Source: JBIOJM01 sp044450785 (GTDB taxonomy: Bacteria; Planctomycetota; Planctomycetia; Isosphaerales; Isosphaeraceae). Taken from it: a stretch of 30,439 bases of DNA. This document shows, piece by piece, positions 23,248 through 30,439 of this stretch. A model generated the notes under the pieces. It was not told where the DNA came from, did not search any database, and was given only the letters and a program-made list of their open reading frames with translations. Position numbers and translations under genes: made by a program. The first letter of the stretch is position 1. Every line of letters begins with the position of its first letter. Location of the stretch: NCBI GenBank assembly GCA_044450785.1, contig JBIOJM010000087.1, forward strand, positions 1 to 30,439. Reading direction: 5' to 3'.

Positions 23248-24642
23248 TTGCAACCGCTCATCCTGATCAATGCAGTCGGATTGACCCGGACGCTACTGGC
23301 ACTGGCGCCGCGACTGAAGCGACTGGCGGACGCTGGCTGGGTGCGGTCGCTTCATGAGGTTGTTCCGGCTGTCACCTGTACGGCCCAGGCCAGCATCCTG
23401 ACTGGTAAGGTTCCCCAGGAACACGGCATCGTCGGCAACGGCTGGTTCTATCGCGACACGGGCGAGGTTCGGTTCTGGCAACAGGCGAACGCACTGATCC
23501 AGGCCGAGCCGATTTACGTGACAGCGCGACGCCTGGCAAACGAGCGCGGGCAGCGTTTCCGGACGGCCAAGTTGTTCTGGTGGTTCAACCAGGGGGCGGC
23601 CGTCGAGATCAGCGTCACGCCAAAACCCCATTATGGAGCCGACGGCAACAAGGTGTTCGGGATCGCCGGCACTCCCGAAGGGTTGTGCGAGCGGCTGGAG
23701 CGGGCGCTGGGCCGATTTCCGTTCCACACGTTCTGGGGACCAAATGCGGGGCTTCCGTGCACGGAGTGGATCGCTCGATGCGCGGCCGAGATCGTCAGGG
23801 ACGAGCGGCCGGAGCTGACTTTGGTTTACCTGCCGCACCTGGATTACGACCCCCAGCGGTACGGGCCGTCCGGCTGCGATATGGCGCGTCTTGCCGGCGA
23901 GCTGGACGACGCCTGTGCCCCGGTGCTCGATGCCGCCCAAACCAACGGGGCGCGGGTGTGGGTCGTGAGCGAGTACGGCCACCGCGACGTGAGCCGGCCA
24001 ATCCTGCTGAATCGCGCGCTGCGCGAAGAGGGGCTGCTGAGCGTCCGCGGTGGGCCGTTCGGCGAGATGCTGGACACGTTCGGCAGCCGGGCATTCGCTG
24101 TCTGCGATCATCAGGTCGCGCATGTCTATGTCGACCGGGCTGACGTCCAGGCGCGGCTGGGCGTGGGCAGGTTCATTGCCGAGCTACCCGGTGTGTCGCG
24201 CGTCCTGACCGGCGCGGAGCGCCAGGAGATCGGCCTCGATCATGCCCGCGCGGGCGACGTCGTGGTGCTGTCCGAAGGCGACTCCTGGTTCGCCTATCCT
24301 TACTGGCTCGACGATCGCATGGCCCCCGATTTCGCCCGAACGGTCGACATCCACCGCAAGCCCGGCTTCGACCCGTGCGAGCTGTTCTTCGATCCTGGCC
24401 TGTTCTGGCCTCGCGGTCGCGCGATGCTGCGGCTCGCGCAGAAGAAGCTGGGGTTCCGCACGCGATTCGACGTGGTGCCGCTGGAACCGACGCTGGTTCG
24501 AGGCAGCCACGGCCTCCCGTCCCCGACGACCGAGGACGGGCCGGTCCTGGTCGGCGACGGTCCGAGCCCTGCGGAGCAGGGATCGATCGCCATGACCGAC
24601 GTTCACGACCTGCTGTTGCACGCACTCGTCCTTGGTCCTTAG
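23248..24642 (+). CDS. Alkaline phosphatase-superfamily protein (nucleotide pyrophosphatase/phosphodiesterase-like)
   Basis: TTG 23248 gives 464 residues beginning MQPLILINAVGLTRTLL, which fits the first strand of the fold. GTG 23101 is in frame but would overlap the divergent DUF309 gene. The nucleophile block is present (VVPAVTCTAQASILTG, Thr, followed by KVPQEHGIVGNGW), as are YLPHLDYDPQRYGPSG, VWVVSEYGHRDVSRPILLNR and FAVCDHQVAHVYV. Compared with classical members, the first metal Asp (usually DG) is replaced by Val in AVGL, the usual DXXGH reads DYDPQ, and the SDHG block reads SEYG. Metal binding therefore differs, and activity is uncertain. Such proteins are annotated in many bacteria as alkaline phosphatase family or nucleotide pyrophosphatase. 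The protein is probably cytoplasmic: no signal peptide. The last codons and the stop lie in a heptad repeat. Confidence 0.85.
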   Translation: MQPLILINAVGLTRTLLALAPRLKRLADAGWVRSLHEVVPAVTCTAQASILTGKVPQEHGIVGNGWFYRDTGEVRFWQQANALIQAEPIYVTARRLANERGQRFRTAKLFWWFNQGAAVEISVTPKPHYGADGNKVFGIAGTPEGLCERLERALGRFPFHTFWGPNAGLPCTEWIARCAAEIVRDERPELTLVYLPHLDYDPQRYGPSGCDMARLAGELDDACAPVLDAAQTNGARVWVVSEYGHRDVSRPILLNRALREEGLLSVRGGPFGEMLDTFGSRAFAVCDHQVAHVYVDRADVQARLGVGRFIAELPGVSRVLTGAERQEIGLDHARAGDVVVLSEGDSWFAYPYWLDDRMAPDFARTVDIHRKPGFDPCELFFDPGLFWPRGRAMLRLAQKKLGFRTRFDVVPLEPTLVRGSHGLPSPTTEDGPVLVGDGPSPAEQGSIAMTDVHDLLLHALVLGP

Positions 24643-24688
24643 TCCTTCGTCCTTGGTCATTCGTCCTTGGTCATTCGTCCTTCGTTTT
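24626..24688. repeat. Heptanucleotide tandem repeat (TCGTCCT/TGGTCAT)n
   Basis: Nine period-7 units run from 24626: TCGTCCT, TGGTCCT, TAGTCCT, TCGTCCT, TGGTCAT, TCGTCCT, TGGTCAT, TCGTCCT and TCGTTTT. The array encodes the final residues LVLGP and the TAG stop of the upstream gene. Confidence 0.85.
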
Positions 24689-24849
24689 TGACCTGTTGGG
24701 GTCGAACAATCGTCGCGGGAGACGACGTGCAGGGCTTGCCGGGGGTCGATGACGGATGTCAAAATTAGGATAGCCGGTGGCTCCTCCGGCCGCCATGGGC
24801 GGTGGTCGAGACACGCGGTCCTCGTCCTTGATGGAGGGAGGGCTCATCC

Positions 24850-27147
24850 GTGCTCGGCTCCCCGAGGTCATTCTGCTGGGTGGGGTTGGTCGCCTTGTCG
24901 ATCCTGAGCCAGGGCTTTGGCGACTTAACCGCGGCCCGGGCTGGTGTCACCAGCGAGGAGGTGGAACGGGCCATCCGCGACGGTGTCCGGTTGCTCAAGG
25001 AACGGCAACGGGCCGACGGTTCCTGGGTCGAGGTTGATGGCCAGACGCAGTGCGGGACCACCAGCCTGGTCACCCTGGCCCTGCTGACGGCCGGTGTGCA
25101 GTCTGACTCTCCGACGATCCAGCGAGCGCTCGCGTTCCTCAGGCAAAAGGACCCCGAGCAGATCAACAGCACGTATGGCATCTCGCTGCAAACCATGGTC
25201 TTCGCCGCCGCCGAACCGGAGCGCGACCGTTCGCGGATCGCGGCCAATGTCGACTGGTTGGAGCGCGGACAGGCCAAGCCCGGCGAGCGGGGCGTCTGGC
25301 CAGGAGCCTGGACCTATCTCAACCAAAAGGTCCGGCCCGGCGACAACTCGAACACCCAGTACGCGCTGCTCGCCTTGCATGCCGCGAACGAGGCCGGCGT
25401 CAGCGTCAATCCGCAGATCTGGGCGGTCTCGCGCGCGTATTTCGAGGCGACCCAGAATCGCGACGGCGGCTGGGCCTACACACCCAGGATCAAGCAATCA
25501 ACCGCCAGCATGACCTGTGCGGGGATCTCCAGCTTGATCATCACGGGATCGACCCGGTATCAGGGTCAGGAGTACCTCCAGGGCAACGTCATCCACGACT
25601 GTGGCAAAGGAGCATTCAACGCCAGTCTGCTGGGAGGGATCGACTGGCTGGGCAAGAACTTCGAGGTGAAGCAAAACATCGGCCATGGCCAGCAATGGAG
25701 ATACTATTACCTCTACGCACTCGAGCGGGCGGGGAGACTCGCCGGCGTGCGGTTCTTCGGCCAGAACGACTGGTATCGACTGGGCGCGGAGGAGATCGTC
25801 CGGAATCAGAACAAACTTTCCGGATTCTGGAGAGGGGCCGGTCAAGAAAACGAGCTGGTGGCGACCAGCTTCGCGTTGCTATTCCTGGCCAAGGGCCGCG
25901 CGCCGGTGTTGATCAACAAGCTGCGGCATCTCCCCGCCGAAGACTGGAACAACGACCCCGACGACGTCCGCAACATCGTCAAGATCGTGTCGCAAGACTG
26001 GAAAAACCTGCTGACCTGGCAGGTTGTCGATCCCAGCAGGGCCACCATCACCGACATGCTCCAGGCCCCCATCGCTTTCATCAACGGCCACGCCGCTCCG
26101 GAATTCAACGAGGTGGCCAGGAAGAACCTGCGCGACTTCGTGGAGCAAGGGGGGTTCATCGTCGCCGAGGCCTGCTGCGGCAGCCGGATATTCGACCGGG
26201 GCTTCAAGAAATTGATCAAGGAGATCTTCCCCGAGGAAGAATTTCGTCTTCGACCTCTGCCGCCGGATCATCCGGTCTGGCGAGCCAAGCACTTGCTGTC
26301 TCCCGAGATCCACGAGCTCTGGGGCATCGAGCACGGCTGTCGAACCGTGCTGATCTATTCACCACTGGACCTTTCCTGCTACTGGAATCAATCCGAGCAC
26401 AGCCCGGCGAACCCCGCGGTCGTGAAAGCCATCCGCGTGGGCCAGAACGTGATCGACTATGCGACCGGCCGCGAGATGCCGGCCGACAAGCTGGCGATCC
26501 GCGAGGCGATCCCCTTCAAGGGCAACCCGCCCAAGCGAGGTGCCTTGCGAATCGCCAAGCTCAAACATGCCGGCGACTGGAACATCGCCCCCCAGGCAAT
26601 CCCCAACTTGATGGAAACTCTCCGCAGACCTCCGTTGGGCTTCGATGTCGTGATCAACCAGAGGGACCTGTTCCCGCGCGATCCGAGCTTGATCTACTAC
26701 CCGTTGATCTACATCCACGGCCGCGCGGCCTGGTCGCTCAACAAAGACGACCTCGATGCGCTGCGGCAGCATCTCGAGCCGGGCGGTGGGACACTGTTCG
26801 CCGACGCCGCCTGCGGCAGCGCGGCTTTCGACGCGTCGTTTCGCCGGTTCGTCGCCCAGCTCCTGCCCAACAATCCGCTCGTTCCGATCCCGGCCAACGA
26901 CGAGCTACTCACAAAAAGGGTCGGCTTCGATCTGGCGAACGTCCAGTTGACGAATGCGGCGGGCGGCGGCCGTGGTCATCCCCTGCTCGAAGGGGTCAAG
27001 ATCAACGACCACTGGGCGATCATTTACTCGAAGTTCGACATCGGCTGCGCCTTGGAGCGGCACACCGGCATGGATTGCAAGGGCTACACCCATGAAAGCG
27101 CGGTGAGAATCGCCGCCAACATCGTCATTTATGCCACTCTGCCGTGA
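24850..27147 (+). CDS. Secreted alpha/alpha-toroid (squalene cyclase/TED-like) protein with two DUF4159 domains
   Basis: GTG 24850 follows GGAGGGAGGG (24834-24843), an excellent site. The protein has 765 residues, with an N-terminal signal peptide at 1-30. Residues about 33-355 form an alpha/alpha toroid of the prenyltransferase/TED type, with QxxDGSW-like repeats (RQRADGSWVEVDGQ, TQNRDGGWAY). Two DUF4159-like domains follow: one at about 350-500 (HLPAEDWNNDPDDV and EACCGSRIFDRGFKKL) and one at about 570-765 (AKLKHAGDWNIAPQAIPNLM and DAACGSAAFDASFRRF). The DUF4159 fold resembles a ThuA/class I amidotransferase type; its function is unknown. Planctomycetes often encode such secreted proteins near MoxR/DUF58 clusters, but none is in this window. 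No partner gene is close. A (GGACGGA)n array starts eight bases after the stop. Confidence 0.88.
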   Translation: MLGSPRSFCWVGLVALSILSQGFGDLTAARAGVTSEEVERAIRDGVRLLKERQRADGSWVEVDGQTQCGTTSLVTLALLTAGVQSDSPTIQRALAFLRQKDPEQINSTYGISLQTMVFAAAEPERDRSRIAANVDWLERGQAKPGERGVWPGAWTYLNQKVRPGDNSNTQYALLALHAANEAGVSVNPQIWAVSRAYFEATQNRDGGWAYTPRIKQSTASMTCAGISSLIITGSTRYQGQEYLQGNVIHDCGKGAFNASLLGGIDWLGKNFEVKQNIGHGQQWRYYYLYALERAGRLAGVRFFGQNDWYRLGAEEIVRNQNKLSGFWRGAGQENELVATSFALLFLAKGRAPVLINKLRHLPAEDWNNDPDDVRNIVKIVSQDWKNLLTWQVVDPSRATITDMLQAPIAFINGHAAPEFNEVARKNLRDFVEQGGFIVAEACCGSRIFDRGFKKLIKEIFPEEEFRLRPLPPDHPVWRAKHLLSPEIHELWGIEHGCRTVLIYSPLDLSCYWNQSEHSPANPAVVKAIRVGQNVIDYATGREMPADKLAIREAIPFKGNPPKRGALRIAKLKHAGDWNIAPQAIPNLMETLRRPPLGFDVVINQRDLFPRDPSLIYYPLIYIHGRAAWSLNKDDLDALRQHLEPGGGTLFADAACGSAAFDASFRRFVAQLLPNNPLVPIPANDELLTKRVGFDLANVQLTNAAGGGRGHPLLEGVKINDHWAIIYSKFDIGCALERHTGMDCKGYTHESAVRIAANIVIYATLP

Positions 27148-27154
27148 GGGGGAA

Positions 27155-27185
27155 GGACGGAGGACGGAGGGCGGAGGACGGAGGA
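27155..27185. repeat. Heptanucleotide tandem repeat (GGACGGA)n
   Basis: Three exact copies of GGACGGA and one GGGCGGA in tandem (27155-27182) plus a partial copy, between the DUF4159 stop and the end of the convergent isomerase-like gene. Confidence 0.85.
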
Positions 27186-27206
27186 GTGAACGGCCCATCC
27201 GCCGCG

Positions 27207-27995
27207 TCAAGAGAGTTGCGCGAGCCGGTCGCAGACCGCGGTGAACGGGGCCGCGGCCGGGTGGCCCGGCGCGGGCCAGATTGTCAGGAAACCCCGGTAG
27301 CCGATCTCCTCGAGCGCGCCGAGATACTCTTCCCAATCGAGAGCGCCGGCAGGGAATCCAAAGCCTCGCGGGTTGGGCCCGGAGACGCGGGCGGAGCCGG
27401 TCGCGTCACTGGCGTAGGCATGCACGACCCAGGCGGCAAGCGCACGCACGCAGGCAACCGGGTCGAGGTTCGCCTGCAAGGCGCTGGCGGGATCGATGCT
27501 GACGGCCAGGCTGGGCGAGGCCAGGGCATCGAGAAACGAATTCAGATTTTCTCCTGGCTCGGAGCCGGTCTCCAGGGCCAGGCGAACACCACGGTGCTCG
27601 GCCCGCCTGCCCAGCTCGCGCAGGGCGTTCGTGAACGCTTCCCGCCGCGGTGCGTCGTCCGCCGGCGGCAGAGCGCCGGCGCGAGCCAGCACGAGGCTCG
27701 TGCCCAGCTCGTAGGCCATGGCGAAGGCCGCGTCAGCCCGACGGACGCGGTCGTCGAGCTGGTCGGTGGTGTCGAACGACCGGCGCGTCGGCAACGAGAT
27801 CCCCACCAGCGACAGCTCGACCGTTCGCAGCACGTGGCGCAGGTCGCGCCGGCCGGTCTCGCTCAGTCGGTGCGGCGCCAGGTCGCCGACCGCGTCCAAG
27901 ACGACGCCCCGGGCACCGAGGCGGGCCGCTTCGTAAATCTGGTCCCGGACCGGCCGGTTGGGGTCGAGCCGGAGCCCGAGCGGATGGCGGATCAT
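27207..27995 (-). CDS. Sugar phosphate isomerase/epimerase-like TIM-barrel protein
   Basis: The protein has 262 residues from ATG 27995, with no clear ribosome-binding site. There is no signal peptide, unlike the Tat-exported relative at 5880. The barrel pattern is visible: AARLGARGVVLDAVGDLAPH, LSLVGISLPT, ELGTSLVLARAGAL, VRLALETGSEPGENLNSFLD with Glu, LAVSIDPASAL with the metal-type Asp, WVVHAYASDATG with His, and LDWEEYLGALEEIGYRGFLT. The last metal Glu is not evident (the final strand ends GFLTIWPAPG), so the metal site may be incomplete. The DUF4058 gene lies 34 bases upstream on the same strand, so the two are probably co-transcribed. The substrate is unknown. Confidence 0.85.
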   Translation of the reverse strand: MIRHPLGLRLDPNRPVRDQIYEAARLGARGVVLDAVGDLAPHRLSETGRRDLRHVLRTVELSLVGISLPTRRSFDTTDQLDDRVRRADAAFAMAYELGTSLVLARAGALPPADDAPRREAFTNALRELGRRAEHRGVRLALETGSEPGENLNSFLDALASPSLAVSIDPASALQANLDPVACVRALAAWVVHAYASDATGSARVSGPNPRGFGFPAGALDWEEYLGALEEIGYRGFLTIWPAPGHPAAAPFTAVCDRLAQLS

Positions 27996-28029
27996 GGTGG
28001 GTCATGCCTGAACGAGGTGATCATTGAAG

Positions 28030-28785
28030 TCACGGTTTCTCGGGGGGTTTCAGGGGCGGCGATTCGAGCAGTCCCTTGAGCGCGGCGGGGAATAAGGCCC
28101 GGGTCGTTTGATAGGTGGCCTCCAGTGGCGCCGGGACGTAGATATCGGGCTTCAGGAATAGCGCCATGTCGGGCAGCACATCGCCGACCGCCACCGGCTC
28201 GACATAGGCCACCGGAGGCGGCCCCGCGTCGTAGGCTGCGAGAACGAGCCGCTTGTCGGCAGGCAGCTCGAAGTCTTCCTCCTCGAACTCGTCCCAGATG
28301 ACCTTGTGAATTCCCTGGGGATCACGCTTGGTGGGCGGGAACAAATCGATCACCAGCAAGTGGACGCCCTGATCGATCAGCGCAGAGTTCCTTTCGACGA
28401 AGCCGCGCAGCGCGTTCTTGCTGGCTTTGTGGCCGGGGGAGACGATCTCGACCACGGCGACGATCTGGCCGTCCCGGTGTCGAACGGTGATCCGATCCGC
28501 CTTACGCGCGTACACACGAGCTTCGGCGTGTCGGACCAGACGAGCGCGAGGCGCAGCGGTGGCCACGGCCAAGCCGGAGATCGTCCCCGATGGCTCATCG
28601 CTTTCTGATGACAATCGCAAGGTCAGGACATCCGGGATCGGGCCTCGGATCGATTGCTCCTGGAGAGCGAAGTAATCGTGCGGTAATCCGCCCGTGTTCA
28701 GAGCATCACACAGAGCGGCGATCCAGCGCTGGTGAAAAGCGTGAAATAAACCCGCGTCGACCCTGGTCCAGTCATGAATTGGCAT
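28030..28785 (-). CDS. DUF4058-family protein
   Basis: ATG 28785 (MPIHDWTRVDAGLFHAFHQR) is preceded by GGAG nine bases upstream; an extension to 28815 is less likely. The protein has 251 residues. The N-terminal motif, LPHDYFALQEQ, the middle block RKADRITVRHRDGQIVAVVE with IVSPGHKASKNALRGFVERN, and HLLVIDLFPPT are diagnostic of DUF4058 (Uma2-like, PD-(D/E)XK-related fold, as the VVEIVSPGHK segment suggests). The family is highly expanded in planctomycetes and cyanobacteria; its function is unknown. There is no signal peptide or membrane helix. Downstream on the same strand is the isomerase-like gene. About 360 bases with no gene separate it from the divergent pentapeptide-repeat gene. Confidence 0.9.
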   Translation of the reverse strand: MPIHDWTRVDAGLFHAFHQRWIAALCDALNTGGLPHDYFALQEQSIRGPIPDVLTLRLSSESDEPSGTISGLAVATAAPRARLVRHAEARVYARKADRITVRHRDGQIVAVVEIVSPGHKASKNALRGFVERNSALIDQGVHLLVIDLFPPTKRDPQGIHKVIWDEFEEEDFELPADKRLVLAAYDAGPPPVAYVEPVAVGDVLPDMALFLKPDIYVPAPLEATYQTTRALFPAALKGLLESPPLKPPEKP

Positions 28786-29146
28786 GGCTTTTTGCTCCGC
28801 ACCGAATGAGAACACCCCTATGGCGATTGTACCCGCGCGATGGTTCCTGGATCGACTGGTCTTTCTCGTGTTTCACTCCATTCGGGATGAACCGGTGCGT
28901 GAATGCCCGGCGAGTCGTTTCACCGTGAGAGCGTTCGTGCTTGCCCGCGCGCGGCGCCTGTGGAGTCAGTCGTCAAATTGCTCGACGCCGGCCACGACCC
29001 CGTTATGACAGTGAACCTGGAACTTGGCGGTCGGGCTCATCCGTTGGACGCAGGGACGATTTGATACGATACAGAGCCTTCAATCCATTCCGGTGAAGAC
29101 GTAATTCGACCCAGTCGGTTTTTCCCAAAGAGGTGCTTTTCTACCC
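28786..29146. other. Intergenic region between divergent genes
   Basis: About 360 bases with no convincing ORF; short frames here lack family-like sequence. It must hold promoters for both divergent genes. TTGGAC (29043-29048) followed by TACGAT about 15 bases later is the best sigma70-like candidate for the rightward gene, but the spacing is short. Confidence 0.5.
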
Positions 29147-30079
29147 ATGAACGCAGAACAGAACTCCGAGATCTGGAATCGATTGATCCAGGGTATGCCC
29201 TTGGAGGGATTAGGCCTGGGTGAAAGGCACGGTCGGCTCGACCTGAAGGGTCTGCGCGGTCTCGAGCCCTTTGTGAGCAATACAATACACACGCCTGTGG
29301 GCGATGCCGCCGTGTTGGGGGGACTGACGAAGCTGAGGGGGGCAGCCTGGAAGTCGCTGGACTTTTCAGGGTCTCGTTTGAACGACTTGAAGTTCTTCGA
29401 TTCCACAATCAGTGACTGTGTCTTTGACAAGTGCCGTTGCCGGAACTGGGGGCTTTGGGGGACCAAGGTCTCGGACACGTCCTTTCGCTCGGCCAATCTG
29501 CGAGAGTCCGCACTCGGAGGCGTGGCCCCAGGGACCTGGAACACATTTCTGAGAGTCGACTTCACAGCGGCTGACCTCAGGGGAACCGCTTATGGGTCTC
29601 CCGAATTCGTCGGCTGCACCTTCAAGGACACACGGCTCGCGAAGGTTGACTTCGACGGAAGCCGCTTCACGGATTGTTCCTTCAAAGGGGAACTGAAAGA
29701 GGTCTGTTTCAATCGAACGAGTTTTATGAAGGGACTCGAGGACTTTCCTCCCAATGAAATGCTCAGGGTCGATCTCAGCCACGCGCAGTTGAGAGACGTC
29801 GAATTTCGGGAGCTCGATCTGGAGACAGTCAAGTTCCCCGCGGACGCTGACCACATTGTTCTGGAAAACTACCCCGATACGCTTGACCGGTTGATCGAAG
29901 CCTTCAAAGGTCAGACTGGCTTGGGCTCACGGGGGTTCGCAGCTTACCTGGCGTGTTATCGCAAGTGGGCCGGTCCAAGACAGAAGCGGGGCGTTTTGAA
30001 CAAGAAGGATGTCTTGGGGATGGTCGGCGAAGAGGGTCTGCGCCGTACGGAGGAGATCGTTGAGTCGAATCGCGGGTGA
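29147..30079 (+). CDS. Pentapeptide-repeat-like protein
   Basis: ATG 29147 follows AGAGGTG at a rather long spacing. The protein has 310 residues without a signal peptide. The middle (about 65-230) consists of degenerate A(D/N)LXX-type strands: LDFSGSRLNDLKFFDSTISD, CVFDKCRC, TSFRSANLRESALGG, VDFTAADLRGTAYG, VDFDGSRFTDCSFKG and VDLSHAQLRDVEF, as in right-handed quadrilateral beta-helices. The C-terminal 75 residues are helical (LDRLIEAFKGQTGLGSRGFA, then YRKWAGPRQKRG). Pentapeptide proteins include DNA-gyrase protectors and adaptors, but function cannot be told from the repeat alone. By eye the base composition is less GC-rich than that of the neighbouring genes, which may mean transfer. It is alone, with repeat sequence downstream. 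Confidence 0.82.
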   Translation: MNAEQNSEIWNRLIQGMPLEGLGLGERHGRLDLKGLRGLEPFVSNTIHTPVGDAAVLGGLTKLRGAAWKSLDFSGSRLNDLKFFDSTISDCVFDKCRCRNWGLWGTKVSDTSFRSANLRESALGGVAPGTWNTFLRVDFTAADLRGTAYGSPEFVGCTFKDTRLAKVDFDGSRFTDCSFKGELKEVCFNRTSFMKGLEDFPPNEMLRVDLSHAQLRDVEFRELDLETVKFPADADHIVLENYPDTLDRLIEAFKGQTGLGSRGFAAYLACYRKWAGPRQKRGVLNKKDVLGMVGEEGLRRTEEIVESNRG

Positions 30080-30439
30080 TATTGCCTGAGAGAGCGAGCC
30101 CGAAACAGTTCATCAGCCGCTGCTTGTAGAAACGATGCGTATCGGGCCATTCAATTGGGGGAGGTTCTCGGTGCCGCTCGGCCCTCACCCCAGCCCTGGG
30201 GTGATGAAAAGTTTGTGTTGACCGTACCGGAGGTACGGTTTCGAGGCGAGTGTTTTTGTTGCGCGCGATCGAACGACGGCGCGAGCGACCGAACCCTTTC
30301 CCCCCCTTGCGAAGGGGGAGTCAGGGGGGGGGGTGCAGGAGCCTTGGAAATCGAAAACGACTGTTCCCGCGTGACTGATCGGGCCGGGACCGGCCCCCCC
30401 CGGCCCCCCCCAAACAACGGGGGGGAAGAAACCACCGCC
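30080..30439. repeat. Right-end non-coding region with three hairpins and G/C homopolymer tracts
   Basis: No gene. Three perfect hairpins: CACCCCAG/CTGGGGTG (30186-30203, loop CC), ACCGTACC/GGTACGGT (30221-30239, loop GGA) and CCCCCTT/AAGGGGG (30302-30318, loop GCG). Long G and C runs follow at 30320-30425. The second hairpin, with TGTTTTTG further on, could end transcription of the pentapeptide gene, but the T-run is about 11 bases away. The whole looks like a composite dispersed repeat. Confidence 0.6.

Noticed and set aside
24626..24688. Tandem array as a possible CRISPR
   Set aside because: The unit is seven bases with no spacers and no cas genes.
27144..28079. Plus-strand frame of 311 codons over the isomerase-like gene
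   Set aside because: Arg/Gly/Ala-rich, no domain; the minus strand encodes a clear TIM-barrel protein.

Overview
The window reads as chromosomal DNA of a GC-rich planctomycete, most likely of the Isosphaeraceae type. The reasons are the sigma-factor types (an ECF factor with a long C-terminal extension, and an ECF factor directly upstream of a Ser/Thr kinase with WD40 repeats), a DUF4159 protein, large System II cytochrome c biogenesis proteins, and heptanucleotide tandem repeats between genes. This placement is inference from gene content; there is no rRNA or other marker gene. I found no tRNA, rRNA, CRISPR array or transposase.

Left part (1-5530): the tail of an SGNH-type hydrolase ends in a nested inverted-repeat element. 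A small hypothetical gene follows, then a large CHAT - NB-ARC - WD40 protein (caspase-like peptidase fused to a STAND NTPase) split by one frameshift. Facing it is a 5'-truncated remnant of a second CHAT protein. A small receiver-like protein closes this part.

Central part (5880-13255): a Tat-exported sugar-phosphate isomerase-like protein is followed by the most striking locus. An ECF sigma factor is fused through one membrane helix to a predicted periplasmic cytochrome c'-like domain with a CXXCH heme site. It lies directly upstream of, and on the same strand as, resB and ccsA, the machinery that attaches heme to CXXCH motifs outside the membrane. This suggests a self-monitoring heme or redox circuit: a membrane-tethered sigma factor whose sensor must be matured by the adjacent, possibly controlled, genes.

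Right-centre (13188-23128, all minus strand): a two-gene unit whose second, retropepsin-like gene is cut short; an ECF sigma factor plus Ser/Thr kinase/WD40/TPR pair with two frame breaks in the kinase gene; a two-gene cassette (KOW-like protein and a nonsense-mutated HEPN-like gene); a DUF3592 membrane protein translationally coupled to an arrestin-like protein; and a DUF309 gene whose 3' end lies in a double hairpin.

Right part (23248-30439): an alkaline-phosphatase-fold protein with altered metal ligands, a secreted alpha/alpha-toroid plus double DUF4159 protein, a minus-strand pair (DUF4058 and a TIM-barrel isomerase-like protein), a pentapeptide-repeat protein, and a terminal cluster of hairpins. 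The window combines well-kept core genes (resB, ccsA) with decaying accessory genes and many short repeat elements.
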